A stretch of 64,000 bases of DNA from NCBI RefSeq assembly GCF_036898095.1, contig NC_090751.1, positions 81,925,074 to 81,989,073 on the forward strand. Direction: 5' to 3'. Positions within the stretch are counted from its first letter, which is position 1. Each line of letters begins with the position of its first letter. Source of the stretch: Palaemon carinicauda (lineage: Eukaryota > Arthropoda > Malacostraca > Decapoda > Palaemonidae). A model generated the notes under the pieces. That model was not told the origin of the DNA. It saw nothing but the letters and a program-made list of their open reading frames with translations, and did not search any database. Both the position numbers and the translations under genes were made by a program. This document shows, in pieces, positions 21,741-34,289 of this stretch.

Positions 21741-22047
21741 GGAGTAACGTTTTGGGGATCACATGTTCCTCTAAACAACGATGCAGAAATTTTCGTCGGA
21801 GTCTAGTAGAATGGGCTTTCACCAGGGAGTTTTGAAAGTCCTTTAAGAGATAAGATAGGAAGAGGAAAAGGAGGCAAAAGTTACGCGTGGCGTCCATTAT
21901 GTGTAGAAATCACGAAAGCTGACACGTGATGAATATAAAATGTATTATAGCCACGAAAGGAAAAATGAAAAAGACTTGATTGGAGTTAGTACTTTCATCC
22001 ACTCAGGACATTATCAAACTCAGCAATGAGAATACATTTACAAAGAC
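21739..22047. repeat. Inverted 5' repeat of the Penelope-like element, left arm
   Basis: About 310 bp complementary to 22251-22562 with a few mismatches and a 200-bp spacer. On the minus strand it carries a second copy of the first about 50 codons of the element's protein (MDATRNFCL start at 21897). Penelope-like elements often carry such inverted or tandem terminal repeats (pLTRs). Confidence 0.85.
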
Positions 22048-22250
22048 GGAAAAAGTAATCCATATAAATGACTATTTCCAAAGGAATATTGTTGAATCCT
22101 TTTTAATCTCCTGTACTCAAGGTAGAAATTTGAATCTAAGCCCAGGTCTGTTTTCCGTTAATCCAGTATTATCCTTTTATCTAAAATCTGACTTCTCCGG
22201 AATTATTAAGAAACTGACAGCTGTTGGATCCCCTTCTGTATAAATACGAT

Positions 22251-22562
22251 GTCTTTGTATATGTATTCTCATTGCTGAGTTTGATAATGTCCTGAGTGGA
22301 TGAAAGTACTAACTCCAATCAAGTCTTTTTCATTTTTCCTTTCGTGGCTCTAATACATTTTATATTCATCACGTGTCAGCTTTCATGATTTCTACACATA
22401 ATGGACGCCACGCGTAACTTTTGCCTCGTTTCCCCCTTCCTATCTTATCTCTTAAAGGACTTTCAACACTCCCTGGTGAAAGCCCATTCTACTAGACTCC
22501 GACGAAAATTTCTGCATCGTTGTTTAGAGGAACATGTGATCCCCAAAACGTTACTCCCAGCT
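22251..22562. repeat. Inverted 5' repeat of the Penelope-like element, right arm
   Basis: Complement of 21739-22047. It contains the likely start codon of the Penelope protein at 22401. Confidence 0.85.
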
Positions 22563-23986
22563 CGACTAAGAAAAGATATCGACAACCCATTTAGTGATTT
22601 TAGTGTTCTATCCCTCAAGAAACACCTGGAAACTACAAGAAGGTCAGAACAACTATCATTCAAGCAGTTACGCAAGACTAAATTTGATTTTATGCGTGAT
22701 GTTCCTCTTGACTGGAGAACACCCGTATTGAACGAGATCTACTCCCGACTAAGAGAGAAATTACAAGTTTTAAGTGTTCATTTGGAAAATAAATTGAATA
22801 GACTAATACAGGCTAGTGATTGGAACAAGAATTTTCAAGAAAATTGTGTTATAAAATTGTCTGATAAACCTGTATCAAGTGAAGTAAAAAAGGCCTTGGG
22901 GTATAGTTTATCATTTGCAGTAAATAAAAAACCTAATAGTGTAGATATTGCCTCTGCCTTTGTAAAATTGGAAAAAACTAAGAAAATTCCCCAGTGTAAC
23001 ATCGACATTGCTAAAGGGCTTATTTATTCGGTGATGGGATATGCAAACACCTGCAATTTCCCTAAACGGTTTTTAACAGCCTTAAAATCGTTGAAAAATG
23101 ACTGTGAATTACATATTACAAAAGCAGACAAAGCTAATGTACAGTATTAGTTATTATGAACAAAGCAACTTATTTAGAAAAGAAGTATGTACTTTTATCT
23201 GATGTTTCCACTTACATAAAATTAAGAGTTAATCCCTTAGACGATGTCATCAAAGATTTTGATAAAAACTTAAAATCTATCTTAAAACAAGAAAAATCCT
23301 TAATTATTGCCTTTATCTCTACTGGTCCGTCTTTGCCTTATTTATATGGTTTAATCAAAACCCATAAAACAGGATATCCAATCAGACCAATTATCAGTGC
23401 TACAGGTTCTATTAACTATAAATTATCCAAATATTTAGTCAAATTACTTTCCCCAATCTTAGGATCTATTTCAACCTCTCATATAAAAAATTCTGTTGAT
23501 CTTTGCGAAAAATTACAAAAAGTTAACCTTACGTCTAGACATAGATTAGTAAGTTTTGATGTAACTTCATTGTTTACCAAAGTGCCGGTTGATGACTTAT
23601 TGGATTTCCTGTCGGGTATTTTAGATGCTTATAATTTACCTTTATCAACCCATACTATTATTGAGCTCATTTGTTTGTGCATTAAAAAGTGTAAATTTAG
23701 TTTTAATGGAGATTTCTATGAACAAGTTTTTGGTATGGCTATGGGTAATCCTTTGTCCCCACTTTTATCCAACATATATATGGAACTTTTTGAATCTAGA
23801 TTAATTCCTTCAGTGTGGTCTTCCCAAATTGTGTGGCATCGATATGTTGATGATGTTCTAGGTATTTTAGAAGAAAATTTTAATCTTGAGGGTTTTGTTT
23901 CGATCATTAATTCATTAGTACCATTAATAAAATTCACTATAGAAAATGAAGAAAATAACCGTATCCCATTTTTAGACGTGAATTAA
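22401..23986 (+). pseudogene. Penelope-like reverse transcriptase (frameshifted, truncated)
   Basis: ATG 22401 opens a frame to 23150 (N-terminal domain, ending ITKADKANVQY), and a second frame continues from 23156 (MNKATYLEKKY). A frameshift/short insertion near 23135-23155 separates them. The RT motifs of the Penelope clade are present: LYGLIKTHKTGYPIRPIIS, SFDVTSLFTKVP (motif A), GMAMGNPLSPLLSNIYME, RYVDDVLGI (catalytic YVDD) and IPFLDV. The protein stops there: the thumb and the GIY-YIG endonuclease expected further on are absent. Reverse transcription would be primed at the target in an active copy. Confidence 0.9.
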
Positions 23987-24037
23987 AATGCACGAAAGCG
24001 CTTGGTACTAAAGCTTTTTATTATTTCCTACTGGCTT

Positions 24038-25037
<1,000 letters not shown>

Positions 25038-25169
25038 AGCAGCCGGACCACTCATGCTTTCTCCAACTGGGCAGATTTTGACACCTTCCTCTTGTCCTCC
25101 ATGGCTATTGGTGAACTTTATCACTGAAAATATGGATCATGCTAAGCAGAGAATACATAGTTATGAGAG
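25038..25169 (+). CDS. TCAIM: TCAIM-like protein, penultimate exon
   Basis: A 132-bp exon between a TTTTACCTTCCAG acceptor and a consensus GAG/GTATGT donor. It reads PPWLLVNFITENMDHAKQRI and related residues in the only open frame and leaves a split codon (two bases) at its 3' end. Joined to 46155, it matches the C-terminal DUF4461 region of TCAIM from memory of the vertebrate protein: a short Leu/Pro segment, a W-[LF]-[LI]-x(n)-A-x-E/Q helix and then a charged helix. TCAIM is a mitochondrial protein with an N-terminal J-like domain, not visible here. Earlier exons must lie upstream of the window or be unrecognised. Confidence 0.68.
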
Positions 25170-26059
25170 GTATGTTATTAGCCTTTCTTCTAAAGCATAT
25201 GTATATATTTGTTGATAAGATCAGCCTTATCATGTTACACCCATAGAGAGGAAAAGCTTGTTTTTAAAATCAACAATTTCAAGTTGTAGTAGGTTAGCCA
25301 GGACACCAGCCACCCATTGAGATACTACTGCTAGAGAGTTGTTGGGTCCTTAGGCTGGCCAGACAGTACTGCATTGGATCCCTCTCTTTGGTTACAGCTC
25401 ATTTTTCCTTTGCTTACACATATACCTAATAGCCTGGCCTATTCTTTCCACATTCTCCACTGTCCTCTTAGACCTGACAACACAGATTATCGAACAGTCT
25501 TTCTTCACTGAAGAGGTTAACTACTGCACTGTAATTGTTCAGTAGCTAGTTTCCTCTTTTAAAGGGTAGAAGAGAGACTAGCTATGGTAAGTAGCACTTC
25601 TAGGAGAAGGGCACTCCAAAATCAAAGCATTGTTCTCTAGGCTTTGGTAGTGCCATAGCCTCTGTACCATGGTCTTCCACTGTTTTTGAGTAGAGTTCTT
25701 TAGGGTACACTCAGGCACACTATTTTATCTTATTTTTCATCTTGTTTTTTGAAATCATGTGTTAGGCAGGTTAATAGAAGTGCCATGGATGCCTGGTGGC
25801 TTTCAAGAGGTTAACTTCCTTATCTGTTTTTTTTTTTATCTTCCTCACGATATTTGCTTTTAAAACCATTTTTACTGTCCACCCTTTAGTTGAAGTGGCT
25901 ATACTGGAGGATACTAGCCTTGCATGGTGTATAGGCTCTGCCATGTTGACCAATTTTATCCGACTTTATATTTAATCTATGGGTTATATCAGTCACTTTA
26001 CATACATTTCTGAACATATTTTTATCATCATTATTGTTAAGTTTGTTTTAGGTATGATA

Positions 26060-28030
26060 AATCTTTTTTACAGTTTTTAATTCTTATTCAGTCTGGAGAC
26101 ATTGAGCGAAATCTGGGACCAGTACGTCTTAGACTTTGCTAGTGTCATCTACTGTATTGCAGTATTTGTGTCCTGCATGCTGACATTAAAGACATCACAA
26201 TTGCATCCAGACAGTATGATGTTCTTTGATGCTCAGTAACATTGTTTTATCATATGAGGCACTCATTTGAGCTCCTTATAACTGGTTTTAAGAAGCAAAT
26301 AATATTTAGAAACCGGATGCCAATCCTATAGGGCCAGGGGAATGGCGGTATATATTAGGACTGAATACCCTGCTTCTCATAAGTTAGGCCACAGATGTGG
26401 ATGTCATGAGGTTTAGGTAATAAAAGTTTGTGGTAGGCATAACAACTTCTATTTATGTTCAATTTATCGGAACCTGGACATGAATGATTCTATCTTCGAT
26501 TGTCGTTTTACTATCATGGCTTATCTTATGTAAATGTGTTTGTGGTAGCTCAAGTCCAGCTGATTACTGCCCAATTTCCATAACTCCCATATTATCTAAA
26601 GGTTTTGGCAAACAGACTTAAGTAGATTGGCTGAATGTAATCATCGGTTCCCTAGTTTGTAATTTGGCTTTCGTAAAGGCCCTGGAGCATGTGATAACCT
26701 TACAATTTCCAATGCTGTACAGAAATCCCTTGATTGTGGTCAGGAAGTTGGTATCATTGGCATTGATTTTATTGCTGACTTTAACCGTGTTAATCATGAG
26801 GCCCTTGTTTTCAAACCAAAACAGTTGGGAGTTGGTGGGTCTTTTCTTGGCATCATTATTGAATTTTTAAGTAATAGATTGCAGAGAGTAGTTGTTGATG
26901 GGCACCATAGTGAATGTAGGAATGTGATAATTGGTGTTCCTCAGGGTGGTGTTCTTGGGCCATTACTTTTCATACATTCTTGGCCCATTACTTTTCATAC
27001 TATATACACATGACATGTGGTTTGGCCCAGAAAACAAGCTCGTTCCTTATGCAGATGAAGCTACTCTCTTTGCATCAATTCCATATTCTGATTGTAGATC
27101 TGAGGTTGTGAATCCCTTAGCTAAAATTAGTGCATAGTACAAATTGTGGGACATGAAGTTGAACCCTAACAAAACTCAAAGTATGATTGTAAGTAGGTCG
27201 AGAAAACTGGTTCCTCAACATCTGGAACTCGACACTGATAATATTTCTTTAACTTTGTATGATTCTTAAAATTTTAGGTGTGATTCTTGATAGCAAATTT
27301 ATTTTTAAGAAATACATTGTCTGTCTCTTCTTCAATTACACAAAAACCGGCTAATTGCAAAAGTCTTTTAAGATTTTTGTGATCAATCTATTCTGAAGAA
27401 GTGTTCTAATTCTTTCATTCTGCCTTGTTTCAAGTACAGTATTGTTCTCCTGTCTGGTTTTCAGTTGCTGAACCTCATCTTAATTTGTTGGACAGGAACT
27501 TATGGTCTATTAAACTTCTTATTCATGATCTAGATATTAATCTCTGGCACTGTTGTTCAATTAGTTCGTTAAGCATGTTGCATAAAATTTTTCTTAATTC
27601 TGACCATACTTTGCATTCAGATCTGTTCATAATACTAGGTATGCAGTTAATTCTGCTAGTCAAGACTTCATCATAAGGCTCAATAGTACAAAGTATTCTA
27701 GAAGTTTTATTCCAGCAATGACCAAATCGGGGAATTATCTTTCTAATCAGGTAGTTGAATCGGTGGATCTTGAAACGCTCAAACTTGCAGCAAATGTATT
27801 TATGTTGAACAGGCTGACATAAATCTCTTTTTATAGTTCATGATGAACGCTCCATTTTAATGTTGTTACTGTTCTTAAAATATTTTATTTTAACTGTTCA
27901 TTACTTCTCTTGTAGTTTATTTATTTCCTTATTTCCTTGAGCTGTTTTCAAGGTTGGAGCCCTTGGGCTTATAGCATCTGCTTCTCCAACTAGGTTGTAG
28001 CTTAGCTAGTAATGATAATGATACTATGAT
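26060..28030 (+). mobile_element. Jockey/CR1-like LINE, internally deleted
   Basis: Decayed non-LTR retrotransposon on the + strand. It starts with a 2A-like peptide motif (ILIQSGDIERNLGP, 26080-26121), goes through apurinic-type endonuclease fragments (about 26160-26520: SRQYDVL, VYIRTEYPAS-like, CSIYRNLDMNDSIFD), then RT (26620-27240) and a C-terminal part to about 27820. The 3' end carries the sequence GGGCTTATAGCATC...GGTTGTAGCTTAGC and a TAATGA-rich tail. The same 3' end occurs as separate truncated copies at 35900, 42838 and 63780. Confidence 0.75.
26610..27700 (+). pseudogene. LINE reverse transcriptase remnant
   Basis: Frame-shifted RT with recognisable jockey-type motifs: GFRKGPGACDNLT, GIDFIADFNRVNHEAL (motif A), LQRVVVDGHHSECRNVIIGV, PQGGVLGPLLF (motif B), YADEATLFASI (catalytic YADD changed to YADE), KLNPNKTQSMIVSRSR. 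A 17-bp or longer local duplication occurs at 26960-26995 (the phrase TTGGCCCATTACTTTTCATAC appears twice). Several stops and shifts; inactive. Confidence 0.85.
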
Positions 28031-28424
28031 ATAGACTCCAGAACTGTATGTTGATCCCAAATTCCACAATACTGTACTGTACCAGATTGGCGTCAATGAC
28101 CATAGATGTCAGGATGCCAGAAATTCTCAATCAATCAATCAATCAGTCTACAATAACAGAACCACTAAGTTCCTATCAATGACCCTACATCATAGGCAGC
28201 AACATAGTTAGGAACACTCGCTGTAGAATAATCACAGCTAGGTACAACTGAAGCCATAATACATGTTAACTCCTTAGTGATAAACCCTTTGCATAGAAAT
28301 TTTTATAATAAAGATGGTTGAAAGAGGTACATACATATAGTATGTTTAAGTAATATTTGGTGTGTAATATAAAATGCATGATGAAAAATATAAATTTGCA
28401 TTACAATTGTAACAATAGACTGAC
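28031..28424. other. Intronic sequence, no gene
   Basis: Contains a short (CAAT)n run at 28127-28146. Nothing else is recognised. Confidence 0.5.
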
Positions 28425-28454
28425 ACTCTCTCTCTCTCTTTCTCTCTCTCTCTT

Positions 28455-28538
<84 letters not shown>
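28425..28538. repeat. (CT)n microsatellite
   Basis: About 114 bp of CT with a few TTT interruptions, followed by a T run. It lies 27 bp before DIRS copy C. Confidence 0.97.
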
Positions 28539-28540
<2 letters not shown>

Positions 28541-28564
28541 TTTTTTTTTTTTTCTTGAATTGTT

Positions 28565-28763
28565 ATTTGTTCCAACACAGAGTACTTACCTCGAACTACT
28601 TTCTTAGGAGTATCAGGGATCTCCTCCCAACCGACCAGAGTTTTGTGTAGTTTACCCTACTCCCGTTTTCTATGCGGGGTAACCTCTGGCGGAGTGATAC
28701 GCGCCCCGAGGCGACCCCGGGTCAGAGAGCATGCTTGCTCAGGTCTCGATCCCCAGTAAGTTC
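28565..28763. repeat. DIRS C left inverted terminal repeat
   Basis: Complementary to 34792-34980, from the outer TACTTACCTCGAACTACTTTC to the inner CCCCAGTAAGTTCT. Identity is high with a few substitutions. Confidence 0.92.
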
Positions 28764-28928
28764 TCTGGTCGCGTCGCGATAACATCACGACGCTCTCCTT
28801 ACCCAGTGCGACCCTTTGTGTCCCCGACTCCCTTTGTGTCTCACGCGGTTCCCACGTGGTACCTTTGTGCTCTGCCTTATCCTTTTCCCTTTGTGTTCCT
28901 GTGTCTCGCGGTGCCTTACTAGTGCTTA

Positions 28929-31459
28929 ATGGAGCATCCCCGTCGTTGTCCTGGGCCTATGGCCCGAAAATTGTGTGGAGCTTTCCTTTCGAAGCCTGAA
29001 GTTGACCCGCACTCCTTGTGTTCTACGTTAGGGTCAGTGTGTGTTCCCCTACAGCCATGTGTCCGGAGTGCGAGTCCTGGAACGAGGTGCAGTGGGTGCG
29101 TTACGGCACCAAGAAAAAGAAGGCGTCTAAGAGATCACCTAGGAAACCGAGCGTCTCTTCGCCTCTTGCTTCGCCGGGCGTATCTTCGGACAGAGCCTCG
29201 CTGCCTCCTTCCCCTACCCAGAGTAGGGGACGAGGTAAGTCAGTTGCGGGAAAGAGGCCTGTGGCCCTTCCCCTGGAGTCTGAATTATGGGATAGTTGGG
29301 TTGTGACGTCATTCTGGGCAAGTGAGGGGCCTGAGGGAAGGACGGGAGTGGGTTTGGGGGACGGAACCCTGGTGCAAGCAGGGCCTGTCTCGTCGGATGA
29401 TCCTGTGTGGGGAAAAACTGTTACAGCCTCTTCTCCCTCCTTGTGGGCATGTTTTTCAGGTGCTTCCGCAGCTGAGGGTGCCGCCGAGAAGGAAGACTCA
29501 CTGCCGTCAGACTCCCTCGCGTGGGCACCGCCGAAGACGCCCTTCAGGTCACCCTTGAGGATGGAAGAAGGGTTTGAAACCTGGTTCCCAGGCGAGGAGC
29601 TCCCCCGCTCCCCTCCAGCGCCTTCAACTACGTTCCCGTCCGTCTTTCTGGAGACTTCGTCACCGACCGAACGACGCGTGGACCCACCAGCAACGCAGCG
29701 CGACTCGGGCCCGCCAGTGAGAACCTACAAGTCATCGGGCTCCTTGGTCGGGGCCTACTCATGCTCCTCGGAAGACGGAGCCCCGAGGGACCTTAAAAGA
29801 AGCCGAGATAGGTCCCGCAGGAGACGGTCACGTTCACGTTCCCCTTCCAGATACCGCTACGTGGGGAGGCGCTCTTGATCCCCCAGAAAGAAGTATAGAA
29901 GTGGCTCCCCGGGGGAAGAATGGGTCGTCATCCCACGTAGTCAACTTCTGGAAATGTCAGCAGTTCCGGGCACCTCGGGCTGGCTCCCAAGGGCGCGCTC
30001 TCCAGTGAGGTACGTCCCCAGCAGCAGATACAATTGATGGAGGGAATCATCTCTTCAGGTCTCAGCGGACAGGCATAAGCCTGCGAAGGTTCCAACTCCA
30101 TCCGCCCAGCGGAGAGAGTCGCCCTTTCGGTCTGGCAGCCGCGTCCCGACCTCCAAATCAACAATGAGTCGACAGGAATGAGAGAGGCAACTCCCTTCGA
30201 CGAGCAAGCCGGCAACTCCCTGGACCTCCGTAAGTAGGGATAAGTCCAGGACGGAGGTCTCCGTCTCAGCGGCGATGCCCGTTCTACGCCCTGAACCGCT
30301 GAGATTGGACCATTCCAAGAAGATTCCCCCTCCCCGTACGGCGCCCTCCGTCACAAGCTGTGGAGCGTCCTACGGAGGATGTAGATGATGGCGTGGAAGG
30401 TTCAGCAGCAGAAGTTTCGGCCTACAGGAGGGTAATATGCCTCATTAGGCGTCACCACAGGCTGGACGAACCCGAGCCTTCCTCGGACGAAGTCTAGCTC
30501 TCGAGCCTCAGCAGGCTGGTAGATGCTCCTGTGCAGCAGAGACCCTCACTAGCTCTTCCTTTGGCTAGGGATGTTAGGCTGGGTATGGCTCACGTTAACA
30601 AGATCCTGGCCAACCACGCAGAAGCTCCCAAGAGCCAGAGCTCCTCCAAACTTCTCCAAGGCCTAAAGTCCCAGAGCCATTTTTACCTTCTCGAAGGGCA
30701 TCGCGCGGGTCCCTGTACTGTGGAACCAGCAGTCGCCATCCTGGGGCAAGGAGCAGCTGAAGAGAGGGCTACCACCGCCCCAGTTAGTTTCTCCCCTTCA
30801 GAAACTGCCATGATGGAGGAGATAGCCAAGGACCTAGTGCACGTATTCTCGTGGCTAGCTTGGTGGGCCTCCATGCTTTTTAGGCTTCCAGTCCTCCTAC
30901 GATCTCGCAGTCCCGGAGAACCAGGCCTTACTGAAGGAGCTGATTAGCTCGGGAGGTAAGGCCCTAAAGTTCCTCTCGTACCAATCCATCGCACAGGCCG
31001 CCAATTGGGTACTGCGGAAGAGGGACACGGTGCTCAACAAGCTCGTCAGGAGGCTCCCGGACAGAGAAGCGAGGTCCCTAAGGAGCCTACCCCTGTGGGA
31101 CGACTCGGTGTTCCCCCTGAAGGCAGTGGAGGAGACGGTAGAGAGGGTCAGGAAGCTGAAGGATACGGGAGAACCCAGACCCCCTCCAGCGAGAAGACCT
31201 GCCCATAGAAGGACACCCTCTGACGTCTCCCTCCCTCCTTGTGCCTCACCTAGCCAGCCCAGGAGAGACGCCCCTACTACGGCCTGGCCTCAGCCTTTGC
31301 AGCCCCCCCGTAGAGGAACGTCTGCGGCACAGTCAACCTTCAGGCCTTCTTATGCAGCCGTAGAGGAACGTCTGCGGCACAGTCAACCTTCAGGCCTTCT
31401 TATGCAGCCGCCAGAAGAGGTTGTTCAGGCCGCGCCTCTCGAAGAAGGTAGGGAGAGAG
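28929..31459 (+). pseudogene. gag: DIRS C Gag-like protein (several breaks)
   Basis: ATG 28929 opens the N-terminus with the start of a zinc-knuckle motif (DPHSLC). A 1-nt loss at the second Cys codon near 29025 shifts the frame, and the rest (C...CPECESW) continues in the next frame to TGA at 29876-29878. That part is Ser/Arg-rich near its end (RDRSRRRRSRSRSPSRYRY). Further stops follow, e.g. near 30035 and 30180. The conserved C-terminal block is seen at 30800-31170 in two frames (MMEEIAKDLVHV; VLNKLVRRLPDREARSLRSL) and resembles the block in copy I at 36930-37110. The end was modified by the 50-bp duplication at 31310. Confidence 0.8.
31310..31409 (+). repeat. 50-bp perfect tandem duplication at the gag/RT overlap of DIRS C
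   Basis: Units 31310-31359 and 31360-31409 are identical (GTAGAGGAACGTCTGCGGCA and onward). Because 50 is not a multiple of three, the second unit is read in another frame and puts the gag C-terminus and RT in one open frame (31030-31974). Confidence 0.95.
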
Positions 31460-33240
31460 GCCCCCTACTCCTGCCGAAGCCTCAGGTGGGGGGATGCCTC
31501 AAACGTTCTTGGCAAGCATGGCGAGACCACGGAGCAGATCCGTTGACCGTAACAGTCCTGAAAGAAGGGTACAGGTTGCCCTTTCTGGCGGACCCCGCAC
31601 CTCTGATACCAGATCAGCAGGCAGAGTGGCTGGCACCCAAAGACCCCTTGAGAAGGACAGCCCTACAAGAAGAGGTCTCTGCGATGCTGGCGAAAGGGGC
31701 AATAGAACCAGTCAAGAACCCGGGTCCAGGGTTCTACAGCAGACTCTTCCTGGTAGAGAAAGTGACAGGGGGCTGGAGACCAGTCGTAGACTTCTCAGCC
31801 CTCAACAGGTTCGTGTGCAAGACCGACTTCAAGCCCGAAGTACCTAAGGGTAAAATGGGGTACCCAAGCGTTGCAGTTCAAGACCCTCTGCTTCGGTCTG
31901 TCCACAGCCCCTCAGGTCTTCACGAGGGTCTTCACAAGTCTCAGCATGGGCACACGAACAGGGCATCCGCCTGATTCGGTACCTGGACAACTGGTTGATA
32001 CTTTCAGCCTCAGGGGAAGTACTGAGGGAGCAAGGCGCGAAACTCCTGCGGTTCTGCAACGTCCTGGGTATCATCATCAACCTAGAGAAGTCCCAACTGA
32101 TACCCTCCACCAGGATGAACTACCTCGGAATGGTTCTGGACTCCTGGTTGGCGAGAGCTTTCCCTTCTGCGGAGAGACTGGACAACTTGGACCAGATCCT
32201 CCTGCCCTTCCTGTCGAACCAGCCCAGGAGAGCCAAGGACTGGCTAAGACTGATAGGCCACCTCGTGTCGTTAGAGAAGCTAGTCCCCTAGGGGAGGCTC
32301 AAACTCAGGGGAGTACAATAGAACCTGAAGGAGATCTGGAACCAGACAGACTCCCCCCACAAGGTGGTCCCGGTATTCCCGGAGACGAAGGAAGTCCTAG
32401 AGTGGTGGCTCACCAGATCGAGCACCCTCAGGGGAATGCCCTTCGCAGCCGACCCTCCGGAGATGCTTCTGTTCACGGATGCATCCAAGGAGGGGTGGGG
32501 TGCCCATCTCCTCGACAAGACAGCAAGAGGAAGTTGGACGGAGGTAGAGAAAAACCAGCACATAAACGTGCTAGAGATGATGGCAGTGCGAAGAGCGTGC
32601 CTGGAGTTCGTCCATCAGCTCCGGGGAAACACCGTGGCATTGCTGTGTGACAACGCCACGGTGGTGGCCTACATAAAGAAACAAGGAGGACTAAAATCAA
32701 AGGAGTTGTGCGGCCTCACGATGGAACTGCTGGAATGGGCCAAAGGGGAACAGATCAGGATCTCAGCAAGGTTCATTCCAGGGAAGAGGAACGTCCTGGC
32801 CGACGGCCTCAGCAGAATGGGTCAAGTGATAGGATCCGAGTAGTCCTTGCACCCGGAAGTGGCCAAGACCCTCATTCAGAAATGGGGCTCGCCAGTGTTA
32901 GGCCTCTTCGCAACGAGACTGAACGCACAGCTCCCCGTGTTTTGTTCTCCTGTGCCAGACCCAGAAGTGGCGTTCGAGGACGCCTTCCAGCACCCTTGGG
33001 ACAACCTCGACGTTTACGCCTTCCACCGCTTCGGGATGCTCAGACAAGTCCTCAACAGGGTGAGGAGAGCGGACAACCTGTGGATGGCTTTGGTAGCGCC
33101 CTGGTAGCCGGAGAGAGAGTGGTTCGCAGATCTAAAGGGACTGGCGCGCCTTCCACCTTGGCCCCTTCCGGACAGGCCAGACCTTCTCCGGCAGCCTCAC
33201 TTTCAAAGATTCCACGAAAACCCTCGGTCCCAATGCCTTC
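31410..33240 (+). pseudogene. pol: DIRS C RT-RNase H-MT (defective)
   Basis: The RT start is clear (FLVEKVTGGWRPVVDFSALN), but about 50 codons including motif A (the DLRDAYFHIP region of copy D) are deleted near 31840-31870, and the frame shifts. Motif B is present (LCFGLSTAPQVFTR). The catalytic YLDD box reads YLDN at 31980-31991, removing a metal-binding Asp. RNase H is well preserved at 32470-32830 (LFTDASKEGWGAHL, NVLEMMAV, LCDNATVVAYI, VLADGLSRMG), followed by TAG at 32841-32843. The MT-like domain continues (LGLFATRLNA, YAFHRFG) to a stop near 33105. Other frameshifts occur near 32290. Inactive. Confidence 0.88.
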
Positions 33241-34289
33241 ACGCGTGGAGGTTATCGAACTTCTTCTGAGGAAGGAAGGATATTCGTCGAGAATGGCAGC
33301 AAGGATGTCAGGGTACCTGAGGCGTTCATCAGCTGCAGTATACCAGGCAAAATGGGCCACCTTCACTAAGTGGTGTGTCTCGAGGAACATCAAACCATTG
33401 AGGGCTTCCATTCCAAAGATAGCGGACTTCCTAGTTTATCTCAGGGACGAGGTACACATGTCCATCCCAGCCATCAAAGGAGTCTGGGCTGCCCTGGGCC
33501 AAGTCCTCCTCCTGAAGGGCATCGACCTGGGTGCCTCCAGACATATCTCGATGCTCATCAGGAGCTTCGAACAATCGTGCCCCCCTCAAGCCGTTAGGGT
33601 GCCCCAGTGTGACGTGGCCAGAGTCCTGAAGATGCTGTCAGAACCCCCCTTCGAACCCCTAAAAGACATCTTGGACAAGGAGCTCACCCTCAAGACAGTT
33701 TTTTCTGTTAGCTCTGGCATCAGTAAAACGGGTAGGGGAGGTTCACGGGCTGTCGTACGAGGTGTCACACTCGAAGGGTTGGCGTGAAGCTACCTTCAGG
33801 TTCGTACCATCCTTCGTGGCAAAGACTCAGAATCCAGCCGTGTGGGATCCCAAATTGGAAGGGTTCTCAGTGCCGGCAATCCCTCGTTCAGGCAACTCGA
33901 GGGACTTTTTACTGTGCCCTGTCAGGGCAGTACGGAAGTATTTAGAGAAGACAGCTAGGCTTCGACCCGAGATCAAGTCTGTTCGTTTCCTCAGGACTAG
34001 TGAAGAAGCCAGTCTCCAAGAGCACTATCTCCTTCTGGCTACGGCAGGTGATCGTCAGGGCCTACAGTAGTGCAGGGGTCCCCCTTCCAGGAAAGCCCAG
34101 ACCCACGACATTAGGGGCCTAAGTACTTCATTGGCGTTTGAGAAAAACATGGCAGTGGGCCAAATCCTGAGGGCCTGTACTTGGTCTAGCCAGTCGACCT
34201 TTACGGCTCACTACTTGAAGGACTACTCGAGGAAATCCCTGGACGGGTTTTCGCTCGGTCCTGTCATTTCCGCGCTCCAAACGGTTTAA
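33200..34289 (+). pseudogene. DIRS C tyrosine recombinase (frameshifted)
   Basis: The YR N-terminal core-binding part is in one frame (YLRRSSAAVYQAKWATFTKW, IADFLVYLRDE) to about 33700. A shift in the T-run near 33705 moves the part with the first catalytic Arg (LALASVKRVGEVHG) to the next frame, which runs to 34070. A second shift moves the HDIR motif (THDIRGLSTSLAFE, about 34107-34148), the Trp region and the nucleophile Tyr (TAHYLKDYSRK, about 34213) to another frame ending at TAA 34287-34289. All catalytic residues are still visible, so the decay is mainly by indels. Confidence 0.85.

Larger units (their letters stand above)
21739..24037 (+). mobile_element. Penelope-like retroelement
   Basis: Contains Penelope-type RT coding sequence on the + strand, preceded by an inverted duplication of the 5' end (arms 21739-22047 and 22251-22562). 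It is cut at the 3' end by a TA array. It interrupts the Tigger F transposase; the left junction CCCTGGGAGTAACG overlaps both partners. Confidence 0.85.

Noticed and set aside
21905..21970. Hammerhead ribozyme candidate in the Penelope-like arm (TGATGA...CGAAA)
   Set aside because: The core reads GTGATGA instead of CTGATGA, and the sequence between the two core boxes does not close into stem II by eye. A covariance search would decide.
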